Positions 8,101 through 13,771 of a stretch of DNA of 17,371 bases are shown piece after piece. How positions within the stretch are numbered: the first letter of the stretch is position 1; each line of letters starts with the position of its first letter. The notes beneath the pieces are model-generated. The model saw only the letters and a program-made list of their open reading frames with translations, was not told the origin of the DNA and made no database searches. The DNA comes from DATCZS01 sp036525795 (lineage in GTDB: Bacteria; Actinomycetota; Acidimicrobiia; Spongiisociales; ZC4RG35). Both the position numbers and the translations under genes were made by a program. The stretch is from NCBI GenBank assembly GCA_036525795.1, contig DATCZS010000038.1, positions 1 through 17,371 of the forward strand, written 5' to 3'.

Positions 8101-8472
8101 GACGCCAACACGTGGACCGAGATCGAGTCGTCGCTTTCGCCGCCGCCCCGATCCGGCCACGCCGCGTGGTACGACCCGAGTGTTGGCTCCTCGTTTGTGT
8201 TCGGCGGGGCGGGCGAGTGGACGTCGTGGCCGCCGCTGCCGTGGACGGCGCTGGGCGGAGAAGAGCTGTGGCGGTTCGACTCCGGAACCGGGAACTGGAC
8301 GCTCTCCCGGTCCGCTCCCAACCCGGGGTACCTGCTTTCCGGCGGCGCGTTCTATGACGACTCGTCTGCGTCGGCCTGGATCCTGGGTGGAGACGCCTAC
8401 GACGCAGACCGCCGCTTCCAGGGCTACGTGTCCGACATCTGGGCCTACCGTCACGAGGAAGGCGCACCGTAG
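2194..8472 (+). CDS. Membrane-tethered SARP/BTAD regulator fused to kinase-like, STAND NTPase, WD40 and Kelch domains
   Basis: The product has 2092 residues. Domains in order: OmpR-type winged helix of SARP type (about 1-95; RVLGPLEV start, LIDELWPDHPP); BTAD helical domain (about 100-246; ALDLWRGP, ALRTYERLR, ELGIDPSP); Ser/Thr-kinase-like domain (about 265-505; GEGAFGVV 273-280, K295, HADLHPGN 385-392, DFG 405-407, SPE 425-427); STAND NTPase of the nSTAND1 type (about 516-870; NPYKGLRPF, Walker A GASGSGKTS 556-564, Walker B LLIVIDQFEEL 635-645); one membrane helix (about 956-977) after an Arg-rich stretch; coiled coil (about 979-1036); seven or more WD40-like units with SPDG turns (about 1180-1700); and six or so Kelch-like units (about 1745-2092; VVMFGG, DTWTYD, NTWTEI). 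The charge pattern places the N-terminal half in the cytoplasm and both propellers outside. SARP proteins activate transcription, so this looks like a one-protein sensor-kinase-activator. The ATG has a GGGAGG site. The kinase lacks the usual helix-C Glu (Q314 instead) and the HRD Arg (HAD). No frameshift is seen. Confidence 0.95.
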   Translation: MEIRVLGPLEVLEDGRRVEVSAPKQRLLLTELALAAGSVVSADRLIDELWPDHPPSGGLKTLHYHVSKLRDTLDADRDRGDPGLIVTHPGGYSLAVGTEEVDALRFEQGAMEARRLVEFDPVRAAARLRDALDLWRGPIAAEVFDAPGLGLEARRLTEQRLACLEDRIAADLASGRHADVVPELERLVGEHPLRERLWALLMVALYRCDRQGDALRTYERLRLHLAEELGIDPSPDLRRLEESVLRQDPDLDVPEGLQRPASLRGYELSEPVGEGAFGVVWRATQVSVEREVALKIVRPEHSNRPGSVLGFQAQAQILAALDHPHIVPVYDFWRDPDGAYLVMPLMAGGNLASLDTADWDTGRAVSTLEQLAAALAHAHRLGVVHADLHPGNVLFDTEGNAYLADFGLAANLSGGTNTPPTAYSSPEQFGGRRADRASDVYGLARLAVRLLTGSDPVPGPLQVRASRSGLRSAVDTVLRRATDPEPARRQPDAAAFLRDFHTAMGMAAPAEVDARNPYKGLRPFTVSDAADFFGRRTLVEELLVFVGDHRLTAVVGASGSGKTSVVNAGLLPALRAGAVPGAERWLTTSMYPGSSPFGALTEALQAVAIDHLPDLGGSGELLGRALGRIVPDGELLIVIDQFEELFTLVDSDGERERFLDLLASLVSETSRVRLVLTLRADHLGSALEHRRFGRLIRESMIGIMAPSPDELAQAITEPARRVGVDVDPELVADIVGDVMGEPGGLPLMEYTLTQLFDRRTGARLGAEDYLRAGGLGEALAGWPEDVYSGLDEERRDTCRTLFLGLVSVDEDGRVTRRRALLRDLYALGVDRGVVDEVLGRFEELRLLTTDHHPESRSPTVEIAHEALLDRWQRLRSWIDDRRAMLVMQRRVRRAAGEWEAADRHPDYLPTGGRLRQFEAWARSTDLPITDREQEFIESSLQREEEQLSTRRRTRRLITAALAIIAVIAVAFGVAALVQRSRAIDQQRLAEEQAAAAVEQAERADEQARLATASEVEAESERDRAASQELIARARGLAAAAMVNLDDDPELSLLLAIEAVEATGDEVLREAAEALHAAVNTSRAVFTMPVEQWDRTVVYDPGGDVFYTGGRISGEVIDVDTRRSISPIDVDIGVPVGETMSASNIAKLAIAGEDDELLVVGHYSPGVITVLDRQTLQPLFRLEGHQMWVTDLAVSDDGTVLASVDPYQGAIWVWDLVGRERVASFEMDCSVACARGVALSGDGRLVTSGRTVWDVASGEALLTGLIEGTSGDAELMDDRLLVADGNLVHLIDLASGGTIATFAGHAAEVAALDLSPDGLWLASGGNDGRIFVWDATGVSSAPMLELPAQQGTVWDVTFSPDGRRLTSTSGRQQFDFDLVYTWPRDWQARTWDVSIAGRGELVSVAGRDSQLAFLPSADRVVFAGTSGAGVWSLDDATELVAFAAPAADSRVDAVAASPDGSTVALGGTRDGFGWAAAFDAATGRMIEELVAPSADVTPQSLAFSPDGSRLALVATGLGAVWDTAGWEIDTDLSGLSPASEYSSVAFHSDSTHLLTQFLPYSEWGWPAMELWDLDDNEIRTELGHVPRAGRGDVAFSPDGRLVASAGIGRPELTEPFTGRVLTRLEGAPPYAVSVAFSPDGSRVATGEADGTIRLWNPATGEETRVLAGHDGMVVDVAFGPDGTRLASTDVNGVSKVWTLDLEELLEIARGRVERDLTDVECRAYVVVGCPPAPGSERLIPATGEWDAPFGIEASVWDSAATGGSWTQVGTLAHEGDPVFLSGERRLLLFNGGMTSTSWAFDLDTSEWSEITSMPGAADPSLPADAPPPASIGALVYLPERGQVLATRIDDGATLIYSVASDDWSQVGATEEAFAGRYGMGTAFDSGSNLVLLFGGAHWGRTDEGNHVGLGDTWVFDVESSTWTQVTPAISPPPRIDPSFVYDSDADRVVMFGGHTELGGEVLGDTWTYDADANTWTEIESSLSPPPRSGHAAWYDPSVGSSFVFGGAGEWTSWPPLPWTALGGEELWRFDSGTGNWTLSRSAPNPGYLLSGGAFYDDSSASAWILGGDAYDADRRFQGYVSDIWAYRHEEGAP

Positions 8473-8478
8473 GCGCTG

Positions 8479-9804
8479 TCAGGCTGCCTCTGCCCTCGTC
8501 TCCAGGAGATCGGCGTCGGGAACCTCGGTGTCGAGGTTGCGGATCCGCGGGTGCCGGAGTGCCCAGATCGTGATGGCGATCGCCACGAGTCCGGTACATG
8601 CGAACAGAAACCCGATTCCCCGGCCCGCTCCGCTGCCGAAGACGGCAGTGAGGGGAGATCCGCCATCGGCGAACATCGGCTCGAAGACCCGGTCGGCGAG
8701 CAGGCCGGCGGAGAGGAAGGCGATCGGTGACGCCGAGATCGCCGAGATCTGGCGGATGGCGAACACCCGCCCCTGGAGGTTCGGGGGAACCTTGGCCTGC
8801 CAGATCGCCTGGCTGCTCCCGCCGGCGATCGGGTGGGTCCCGAGCATCAGCAGCAGTCCGGCGGTGACCAGCCACACGGACGGTCGCAGGCCCATCATCA
8901 CCAGGCCGACCCCCATCGCCATGATCGGCACGTAGACCCCGATGATCTTGTTCCTGGGTCCTCCCCAGGCGGCGAGGGCCAGGCTGCCGACCGCCACCCC
9001 GGCGGCTCCGGCCGAGACGATGAGCCCGGCGGTCTGCCCGTCGGTCAGGTTGAGCAGCAGCGGAATCGTGAGCACGCCCTGGAAGGCGAAGGCGAAGTTC
9101 ACCATCAGGAAGGAGAGCACGAGGATCAGCAGACCCCTGCGGGCGGTGATGAACGTCAGCCCCTCCCGCGCCTCGCGCAGCAGGGCCATGACGCCCCGCC
9201 CTCGACGCTCGCTCTTCTCCGCTTTGGGGAACCGAACCGCCAGCAGCGTGGTGACCGCCACCAGATAGCTGGCCACATCTGCCACGAACAGCGGGCCGAG
9301 CCCGGCCGACACGACGATCGCCGCTGCTGCCACCGGGGCGAGGATTCCCCCGACGCTCCCGGCCAGCTGCACCATCCCCGAGGCCCGGGCGTAGTGCTCT
9401 TTGGGGATCAGCTGGGTCACCGCAGCCGAGTACGCCGGGAACTGGAACGCGGCGAAGGCCCCGCTGAACGAGAGCGTGAGGTAGAGGTGCCAGATCTCGA
9501 GCGATCCGGTGACGACGAGCAGCATGGTGACGAGGGTTCCGACGGCGGCGCCGGTGTCGGAGATGAGCATCGCCGTGCGGCGGTCCCAGCGGTCGACCAG
9601 CGCACCGACGAAGGGGGAGACCAACAGCATGGGGATGCGCGAGGCCATCACGATCAGTGCGAGCTGGGTGGCCGACCCGGTCTCCTGGAACACCCAGATC
9701 GCCAGGCCGAACCCGGTCATGGACGACCCCAGCAGCGAGACGAGCTGGCCGAACCAGACCACCGAGAAGGTCTTCGTCCCTTCCGCTCGCATGAACTCCC
9801 GCAC
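8479..9804 (-). CDS. MFS multidrug-type efflux permease
   Basis: This 441-residue protein has about 12 hydrophobic helices, typical of MFS drug:H+ antiporters of the MFS_3 (MefA/EntS-like) type. The start VVWFGQLVSLLGSSMTGFGL is a characteristic first helix, and GALVDRWDRRTAMLISD at 67-83 is motif A between helices 2 and 3. It should export a small toxic molecule from the cytoplasm using the proton gradient; the substrate cannot be read. A GTG start at 9804 is preferred because AAAGGA lies 6 bases upstream; an ATG at 9792 (residue 5) is an alternative. The gene diverges from a MarR regulator, the usual layout for an exporter controlled by an adjacent ligand-responsive repressor. Its stop lies 6 bases from the stop of the convergent SARP-kinase gene, with no clear terminator between them. 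Confidence 0.93.
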   Translation of the reverse strand: MREFMRAEGTKTFSVVWFGQLVSLLGSSMTGFGLAIWVFQETGSATQLALIVMASRIPMLLVSPFVGALVDRWDRRTAMLISDTGAAVGTLVTMLLVVTGSLEIWHLYLTLSFSGAFAAFQFPAYSAAVTQLIPKEHYARASGMVQLAGSVGGILAPVAAAAIVVSAGLGPLFVADVASYLVAVTTLLAVRFPKAEKSERRGRGVMALLREAREGLTFITARRGLLILVLSFLMVNFAFAFQGVLTIPLLLNLTDGQTAGLIVSAGAAGVAVGSLALAAWGGPRNKIIGVYVPIMAMGVGLVMMGLRPSVWLVTAGLLLMLGTHPIAGGSSQAIWQAKVPPNLQGRVFAIRQISAISASPIAFLSAGLLADRVFEPMFADGGSPLTAVFGSGAGRGIGFLFACTGLVAIAITIWALRHPRIRNLDTEVPDADLLETRAEAA

Positions 9805-9827
9805 GGTGAATCCTTTGCTTTGCCAGA

Positions 9828-9847
9828 ATACTTTTCTAGTAGACTAT
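9828..9847. promoter_or_regulatory. Candidate MarR operator in the divergent exporter/regulator promoter
   Basis: The 20-base dyad has the symmetric pattern ATAnTnTnCTAGnAnAnTAT, with perfect TCTAGTAGA at its centre. It is the most AT-rich stretch of the 67-base region between the exporter and marR starts. A TATTCT -10-like hexamer for the exporter (9830-9825, minus) overlaps its edge. MarR dimers usually bind dyads of this size over the promoters of divergent genes, so it probably represses both. Binding is inferred. Confidence 0.55.
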
Positions 9848-9871
9848 CGTCTGGCGTACCGATATGCAAGA

Positions 9872-10336
9872 ATGAATCCCATGGGACACCTCGACGAACC
9901 GCTGTGGCGGCAGGCGGCGACATCCACGCTCCACATCTCGCTGATCCTCAAGGCCGACCTCGAGGAGGCGCTTCAGTTGGAGACCGGGCTCCTGCTCGCC
10001 GACAACGAGGCGCTGCTCAATCTGTCCATCCACCCCATGCGGATGAGCGAGATCGCCGACAAGCTCGTCCTGTCGCGGGGCGGCACCACCAAGGTGATCG
10101 ACCGTCTCGAGGAACTGGGTCATGTCACCCGGCGGCCCGACCCCGAGGATCGGCGCGCCACCCTCGTCGAGATCACCGACTCCGGACGCAAGGCCCGGGC
10201 GGAAGCGAAAGCGGTCATCGACGGCCGTCTCGAGGAGATGTGGTCCCAGCACATCTCCGACGAGGAGGCGAAGGGCATCGTCGAGGTGATGGAGCGGGTC
10301 CTGGAGGCCAACCACCAACGCACACAGAACGGCTGA
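9872..10336 (+). CDS. MarR-family transcriptional regulator
   Basis: The 154-residue product has the normal length for a MarR protein. A dimerising helical N-terminus is followed by a winged helix: MRMSEIADKLVLSRGGTTKVIDRLEELGHVTRRPDPEDRRATLVEITDSGR, here interrupted in sense at the turn between recognition helix and wing. It contains the family DxRR...L.T wing motif, and a long C-terminal helix follows. MarR proteins are cytoplasmic dimers released from DNA by small ligands. The divergent exporter is the likely target, giving an inducible efflux module. The ATG at 9872 is chosen; an in-frame ATG at 9881 is equally possible, since neither has a strong ribosome site. The reading frame extends further upstream but would overlap the divergent gene and the operator, so longer starts are unlikely. 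Confidence 0.92.
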   Translation: MNPMGHLDEPLWRQAATSTLHISLILKADLEEALQLETGLLLADNEALLNLSIHPMRMSEIADKLVLSRGGTTKVIDRLEELGHVTRRPDPEDRRATLVEITDSGRKARAEAKAVIDGRLEEMWSQHISDEEAKGIVEVMERVLEANHQRTQNG

Positions 10337-10347
10337 TCGCAGCCGTT
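10328..10347 (+). terminator. Hairpin terminator of the marR gene
   Basis: AACGGCTG (10328-10335) pairs perfectly with CAGCCGTT (10340-10347) over 8 base pairs with a 4-base ATCG loop, followed by a short T-run. The marR stop codon (10334-10336) lies within the hairpin. It fits an intrinsic terminator with a weak T-tract. Confidence 0.55.
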
Positions 10348-10376
10348 TCGCCCCGTTGCCATCGCTGGAATCGAGA

Positions 10377-10562
10377 TGCCCGGTGAGCCTCCGACAAGGG
10401 GGTTGACCGAGTCTGTATTGCCCGCCGCCGCTGGATTCCGGGGCACGAGAGGTGCCCGGTGAGCCTCGGACAAGGGGGTTGACCGAGTCTGTATTGCCCG
10501 CCGCCGTCTGTGGATTCCGAGGCGTGGGAGATGCCCGGTGAGCCTCGGACAAGGGGGTTGAC
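10377..10562. repeat. Tandem repeat, two full units and a third truncated unit
   Basis: Units begin with TGCCCGGTGAGCCT at 10377, 10453 and 10532, giving lengths of 76, 79 and 31 bases. The first 54 bases of units 1 and 2 differ at one position. Unit 3 matches unit 2 exactly for 31 bases and then stops inside TTGAC. Each full unit holds an interrupted dyad, AG-c-CTCGG-a-CAA, a GGGGG loop, TTG-a-CCGAG-t-CT (10462-10490 in unit 2; one extra mismatch in unit 1). No open frame runs sensibly through it. It fills the gap between marR and the DUF222-HNH gene. Confidence 0.9.
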
Positions 10563-10586
10563 TGCGGCCCCGCGATCGCGTATATC
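10558..10586 (+). promoter_or_regulatory. Strong promoter of the DUF222-HNH gene, probably leaderless
   Basis: TTGACT (10558-10563) and TATATC (10581-10586) are separated by exactly 17 bases, close to the sigma-70/SigA consensus. The GTG start at 10593 is 7 bases past the -10 box, where transcription should begin. No ribosome site precedes it, so the mRNA is probably leaderless. The -35 box is supplied by the truncated third tandem-repeat unit. Confidence 0.7.
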
Positions 10587-10592
10587 GAACAT

Positions 10593-11948
10593 GTGTTCGA
10601 CCAACGTAACGACAGCTTCCTGCCGGTGGAAGGGGAGTTCGAGCGAGAAGACCGCCTGGCGTGGGAACTGACCCAACAGATGTGTGAACTCGGTCCCGAG
10701 CCCGATCTCCCGGGCGGTCTGGCCGATCTCGAGCCCGGCATCATGCTGGCGGCGGCGCTGTCGGCGATCGATGTCGGCAGCCTCTCGGGGCACGATCGAG
10801 TGGTCGTCATGGCCGCCCACCAGCGCATGGCCTCTCACTACCAGGCACAGCTGTACGCCTCGATGGCATCCGTGGCCGATGCCGTCACCGAAACCCTTGT
10901 GGAAGAGGGGGAGACCGACGTGGCCCTGCTGGAAGACGCCGCCTCGTCGGAGATCCGGGCGGCGCTCCGTCTCACCCGTCGGGCCGCCGACGCCGAACTC
11001 GCGATCGCCCGCGACTATCAGCTCCGGTTGCCGGCGGTGTGGGAGGCGCTCGCCTCGGGTCGAATCGACCGGCGGCGGGCCAACCTCATCTGTCACCGCA
11101 CGGCTCACCTGCCCGAATCTCAGGCTCGAGAGGTTGCCCGCCTGGCCTTGGAGCGGGCCTCCGATCTCACCACCGGCCAGCTGACCGCCCACCTGAAGCG
11201 CCTGGCGGTGGAGGCCGATCCGGACGAGGCCAAGCACCGCTACGAGCACGCCGTCGAGGAGCGGCGGGTGGTCCTCGAGTCGAGCGACGAGGGCACCGCC
11301 CACCTCCACCTCCTCGACCTCCCGCCCGACCGGGCCGGCCGCATACGCAACCGGATCGACGCCGCCGCCCGCACTCTTCGCAGTCCCCAGGAGACGCGGA
11401 CGATGGATCAGCTGCGCGCCGACGTGGTGCTCGATCTGCTCGATCCGCCCGCTCGGCGTCCTCGATCCGGATCAGGCCGGGGAGCGATGGTGATGACCGT
11501 CGACCTCGCCACCCTCGCCCGTCTGGCCGACGCCCCGGGCGACCTCGCCGGGTTCGGACCGGTCATCGCCGACATCGCCCGCCAGGTGGCGGCGGCGTCG
11601 CACGGCGACCAGTGGCGTTTCGTCGTCACCGACCCCGAGGGTCGGCCGGTTCATGCCGGCATCACCCGCCGCCGGCCCACCAAACCCGACCGCCGCCTCG
11701 TCCAGGCGATGTATCCGACCTGCGTGTTCCCCGGGTGCCGCATCCCCTCGGCGCAGTGCGACCTCGACCACGCCACCCCGTGGGCCGAGGGCGGGCCGAC
11801 CGCGCCAGACAACCTCCGCCCGGTGTGCCGGCATGACCATGTGCTCCGCCATCGGGGTGGTTGGCGCTCTCGCCGGCTCGCCTCCGGCGACCACGAGTGG
11901 ACCAGCCCGCTCGGTCACAGCTACCTGACCCGGGCCCGGGCCCCCTGA
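10593..11948 (+). CDS. DUF222 / HNH endonuclease-like protein (REP13E12-type)
   Basis: The product has 451 residues. The helical region at about 40-290 has the DUF222 pattern (LASGRIDRRRANLICHRT, GTAHLHLLDLPPDRAGRI). The C-terminus (about 372-425) is an HNH nuclease motif with C377 and C382, D392-H393 (DLDHATPW), N407 and VCRHDH with C412 and H416, so metal-binding and catalytic positions look intact. These proteins occur in many copies in actinobacteria, including the 13E12 repeat family of Mycobacterium tuberculosis. They are assumed to cut DNA, but their role is not established. The GTG at 10593 is favoured by the promoter spacing. Neighbouring tandem repeats suggest a duplicated or mobile locus, though no terminal repeats or target-site duplication is seen. 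Confidence 0.93.
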   Translation: MFDQRNDSFLPVEGEFEREDRLAWELTQQMCELGPEPDLPGGLADLEPGIMLAAALSAIDVGSLSGHDRVVVMAAHQRMASHYQAQLYASMASVADAVTETLVEEGETDVALLEDAASSEIRAALRLTRRAADAELAIARDYQLRLPAVWEALASGRIDRRRANLICHRTAHLPESQAREVARLALERASDLTTGQLTAHLKRLAVEADPDEAKHRYEHAVEERRVVLESSDEGTAHLHLLDLPPDRAGRIRNRIDAAARTLRSPQETRTMDQLRADVVLDLLDPPARRPRSGSGRGAMVMTVDLATLARLADAPGDLAGFGPVIADIARQVAAASHGDQWRFVVTDPEGRPVHAGITRRRPTKPDRRLVQAMYPTCVFPGCRIPSAQCDLDHATPWAEGGPTAPDNLRPVCRHDHVLRHRGGWRSRRLASGDHEWTSPLGHSYLTRARAP

Positions 11949-11964
11949 GCCGGCGGGGGCTCAG
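11945..11964. terminator. Bidirectional hairpin between convergent genes
   Basis: CTGAGCC (11945-11951) pairs with GGCTCAG (11958-11964) over 7 base pairs with a 6-base loop. It overlaps the DUF222-HNH stop codon and lies 3 bases from the stop of the convergent oxidoreductase gene. No T-tract follows on either strand, so termination would depend on the stem alone or on Rho. Confidence 0.45.
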
Positions 11965-11967
11965 CCC

Positions 11968-12879
11968 TCACCCGGCGGAACGCTCCCGCCAGAGTTTCAG
12001 GCCCACCTCGGTGCGGGCGATCGCCTCGTCGGTGTACGGCACCACGTGGAGCTGCACGTGGCCGATGCCGGCTGCCGCGTGGGCAGACAGGGCGTCGGCG
12101 ATCGCCTCGGGTGCGCCATCGATCACCGACTCGAAGGTCGCCTCGGGTGGCACCAGGTCCCGGTGTACGACCGAGGTCAGGATCGTCTTCTCGGGAACCC
12201 TCTCCGGTGCCACCTCGGCCACCGCCTCGTCGAAATTCGCCAGCTGTTCGGCCGCATCCTCCGGGGTGGCCCAGTAGCAGGTGTTCCACTGGTCGGCGTA
12301 GCGGGCGGCGAGCCGCATGGTCTTCGGTCCGAACGCTCCCACCATCAGCGGGGGCCCGCCCGGGCGGGGGCTGCGGGGGCTGATCACGCAGTCGCGGGCC
12401 GAGTAGAACTCCCCTTCGAAGTCCACCTTGCCGTCCCGCAGCAGCGGTCGCAGGATCTGGAGTGCTTCGTCGAATCGGGCCACCCGCCTGTCGAAAGGGA
12501 GTCCGAAGGCGTCGTACTCCGGCTTGTTCCACCCTGCGCCGATGCCCAGGATCAGCCGACCCCCGCTCACCTCGTCGAGGGTGTGGGCCATCTTGGCCAG
12601 CACCGCCGGATTCCGGAACGAGTTGCACAGGACCAGCGTGCCCAGCTCCACCCGGCTGGTCGCCTCGGCCAGAGCGGTGAGGATCGTCCATCCCTCCCAG
12701 ATCCCCACCGTCCAGTCGAGGTCATCTGGCCGGTACAGCAGGTGGTCCCACACCCATACCGAGTCGTACCCGGCCGCCTCCGCCCGCAGCGCCCGCTCCC
12801 GGATCGTCGAGTACCGCTCCGCCGACCCCGGACCGCCCCTCCGGCTGTCTGACAGTGCCACCACGAATCCGACCTTCAC
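11968..12879 (-). CDS. LLM-class (luciferase-like) oxidoreductase, probably F420-dependent
   Basis: The 303-residue product is a typical bacterial luciferase-like TIM barrel. Motifs include an opening KVGFVVALS strand, EAAGYDSVWVWDHL (34-47), ELGTLVLCNSFRNPAVLAK (78-96), LGIGAGWNKPEYDAFG (111-126) and PFDRRVARFDEAL (128-140). The family transfers hydride or oxygen using F420 or FMN in the cytoplasm. F420 is likelier in an actinobacterium, but the cofactor and substrate cannot be proven here. The frame is open upstream, yet the GTG at 12879 is chosen because it starts the conserved first strand, has GGAGG about 6 bases upstream, and overlaps the preceding gene's stop by 4 bases (GTGA). It is probably translationally coupled to the unknown 179-residue protein. 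Confidence 0.93.
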   Translation of the reverse strand: MKVGFVVALSDSRRGGPGSAERYSTIRERALRAEAAGYDSVWVWDHLLYRPDDLDWTVGIWEGWTILTALAEATSRVELGTLVLCNSFRNPAVLAKMAHTLDEVSGGRLILGIGAGWNKPEYDAFGLPFDRRVARFDEALQILRPLLRDGKVDFEGEFYSARDCVISPRSPRPGGPPLMVGAFGPKTMRLAARYADQWNTCYWATPEDAAEQLANFDEAVAEVAPERVPEKTILTSVVHRDLVPPEATFESVIDGAPEAIADALSAHAAAGIGHVQLHVVPYTDEAIARTEVGLKLWRERSAG

Positions 12880-13415
12880 TTCGCCTCCTCGAGGGTGTGG
12901 GGCTCGTAGTCGCCCGGTTCCACCTCGACTCGCCCCTGGTACGCCGCCACCTGCGGCACGTAGAAGAACACCTTCGTGGTGTCCCGGGCGAACCACTGGC
13001 GCACCAGGTCGGCGTTCCAGATCTCCGCCGTGCGCGCCAGGTGCTCGGAGCTGAGCGGCACGGCCGTCCGCTGCTCGTCCACGACGTACGTGAGAACCGA
13101 CCGGCGAGGGTCGAACCGATCCACGGGGAGGCGGAAGCGCGGCTTGTCGTGCAGGTATGTCCCCGGCACCAGCCGGAAGTCGATCGGTGTCACGAACACC
13201 CCCGAGTTCTCGTAGGGCATGCCCAGGATGGGCTGGGCCATCATGTCGTAGAGCTTCTCGTAGAAGCCCGGCATCTCAGCTTCGAACTGGCGCCAGCGCG
13301 GGCTCTCGGGGAAATCGCTCAGAGGCCGGATGCCCTGTTCGACGATCGCCGCCGCCTGGTCGGGATCCTCTGTGAAGAAGTAATGGAAGAGATGACTGGT
13401 CGAGCAGACCTGCAT
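12876..13415 (-). CDS. Conserved-looking hypothetical protein coupled to the LLM oxidoreductase
   Basis: This 179-residue soluble protein has no signal peptide or membrane helix and no family I recognise. Visible traits are a His/aromatic-rich start (STSHLFHYFFTEDPDQAAAI), a QGIRPLSDFPESPRW segment at about 27-41, a GVFVTPIDFRLVPGTYLHDK beta-rich centre, and a Trp-rich C-terminal half (IWNADLVRQWF). The IRPLSD and GVFVTP pieces faintly recall ADP-ribosyltransferase-like or DarT/Tpt1-like folds, but no catalytic motif is convincing. The ATG at 13415 has GAGGAA close upstream. The stop overlaps the oxidoreductase start by 4 bases, so the two are made together and may share a pathway. Confidence 0.82.
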   Translation of the reverse strand: MQVCSTSHLFHYFFTEDPDQAAAIVEQGIRPLSDFPESPRWRQFEAEMPGFYEKLYDMMAQPILGMPYENSGVFVTPIDFRLVPGTYLHDKPRFRLPVDRFDPRRSVLTYVVDEQRTAVPLSSEHLARTAEIWNADLVRQWFARDTTKVFFYVPQVAAYQGRVEVEPGDYEPHTLEEAK

Positions 13416-13771
13416 GCGTTCCTCGCTCGCCGGGCTGTCAGGCTACCGAACGACCGGCGAAGACGCCCGGACCGGGCACGGCGCTCGACCAAACGGCGAG
13501 CCCGGTCGACCGCCCATTGGACCCAGGTGAGACCGACGCGCCGGGGCGAGCACCGATATCGTCTCCGCACGGCTTGGTTTCATCACGACTATGGGAGGGA
13601 CGCGGGTGCGAGGAGGCGGCAGAGGCTCCGACGACCGGCTCATCTCCTGCCCGGATGCGGTGTGCGATCGTTCCTCGCACCGCCTCTTCGACGAAGAGCC
13701 GTGTGGCATCGCCAAGGTGACGGTGTGCGTCCACGAGGCCGCCCGCTCCCGGAAACGTCTGGGCTGAACCG
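13416..13771. other. 356-base gap upstream of two divergent genes, with stems and a doubtful small ORF
   Basis: No clear gene is seen in this divergent gap. It holds two adjacent inverted repeats: GCGGT-gt-GCGA with TCGCACCGC at 13657-13683, and the perfect odd palindrome CTCTTCGACGAAGAG at 13684-13698. A 58-codon plus-strand frame covers both. The minus-strand frame in the same place also looks protein-like in part (DAHRHLGDATRLFVEE), which warns against trusting either. No tRNA was found. Promoters for the two flanking genes should lie here but no good hexamer pair was identified. Confidence 0.5.
13591..13767 (+). CDS. Doubtful small ORF, 58 residues, just upstream of the isomerase gene
   Basis: An ATG at 13591 opens a frame that ends at TGA 13765-13767, 4 bases before the next ATG. 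About 81% of codons end in G or C, close to the real genes here. The product would be basic with four cysteines (SCPDAVCDRSS, DEEPCG, VTVCVHEAARSRKRLG). There is no ribosome site before the ATG and no family is recognised. The gap also contains strong stems, so this may be a non-coding leader or a decayed gene. Confidence 0.2.
   Translation: MGGTRVRGGGRGSDDRLISCPDAVCDRSSHRLFDEEPCGIAKVTVCVHEAARSRKRLG

Noticed and set aside
2085..10385. Shared ATGCCCGGT at the direct-repeat element (2082-2090) and at the tandem repeat (10376-10384)
   Set aside because: Nine bases of match in GC-rich DNA are expected by chance, and the sequences diverge at once on both sides, with no shared 11-base period.
8833..10386. 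A 517-codon plus-strand frame across the MFS exporter and marR
   Set aside because: It runs antisense through a clear 12-helix transporter and out of frame through marR; the translation is Gln/His/Arg/Gly-rich with no domain.
10377..10562. A CRISPR array
   Set aside because: The units are 76-79 bases of near-continuous similarity without distinct spacers, there are only two and a half copies, and no cas gene is nearby.
10377..11964. A complete insertion sequence or transposon around the DUF222-HNH gene
   Set aside because: No terminal inverted repeats, target-site duplication or transposase were seen; repeats lie only on the upstream side.
12880..12996. A longer oxidoreductase starting at 12996
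   Set aside because: The extra 39 residues are low-complexity, overlap the upstream gene, and precede the conserved first strand; the GTG at 12879 has a ribosome site and a 4-base overlap.
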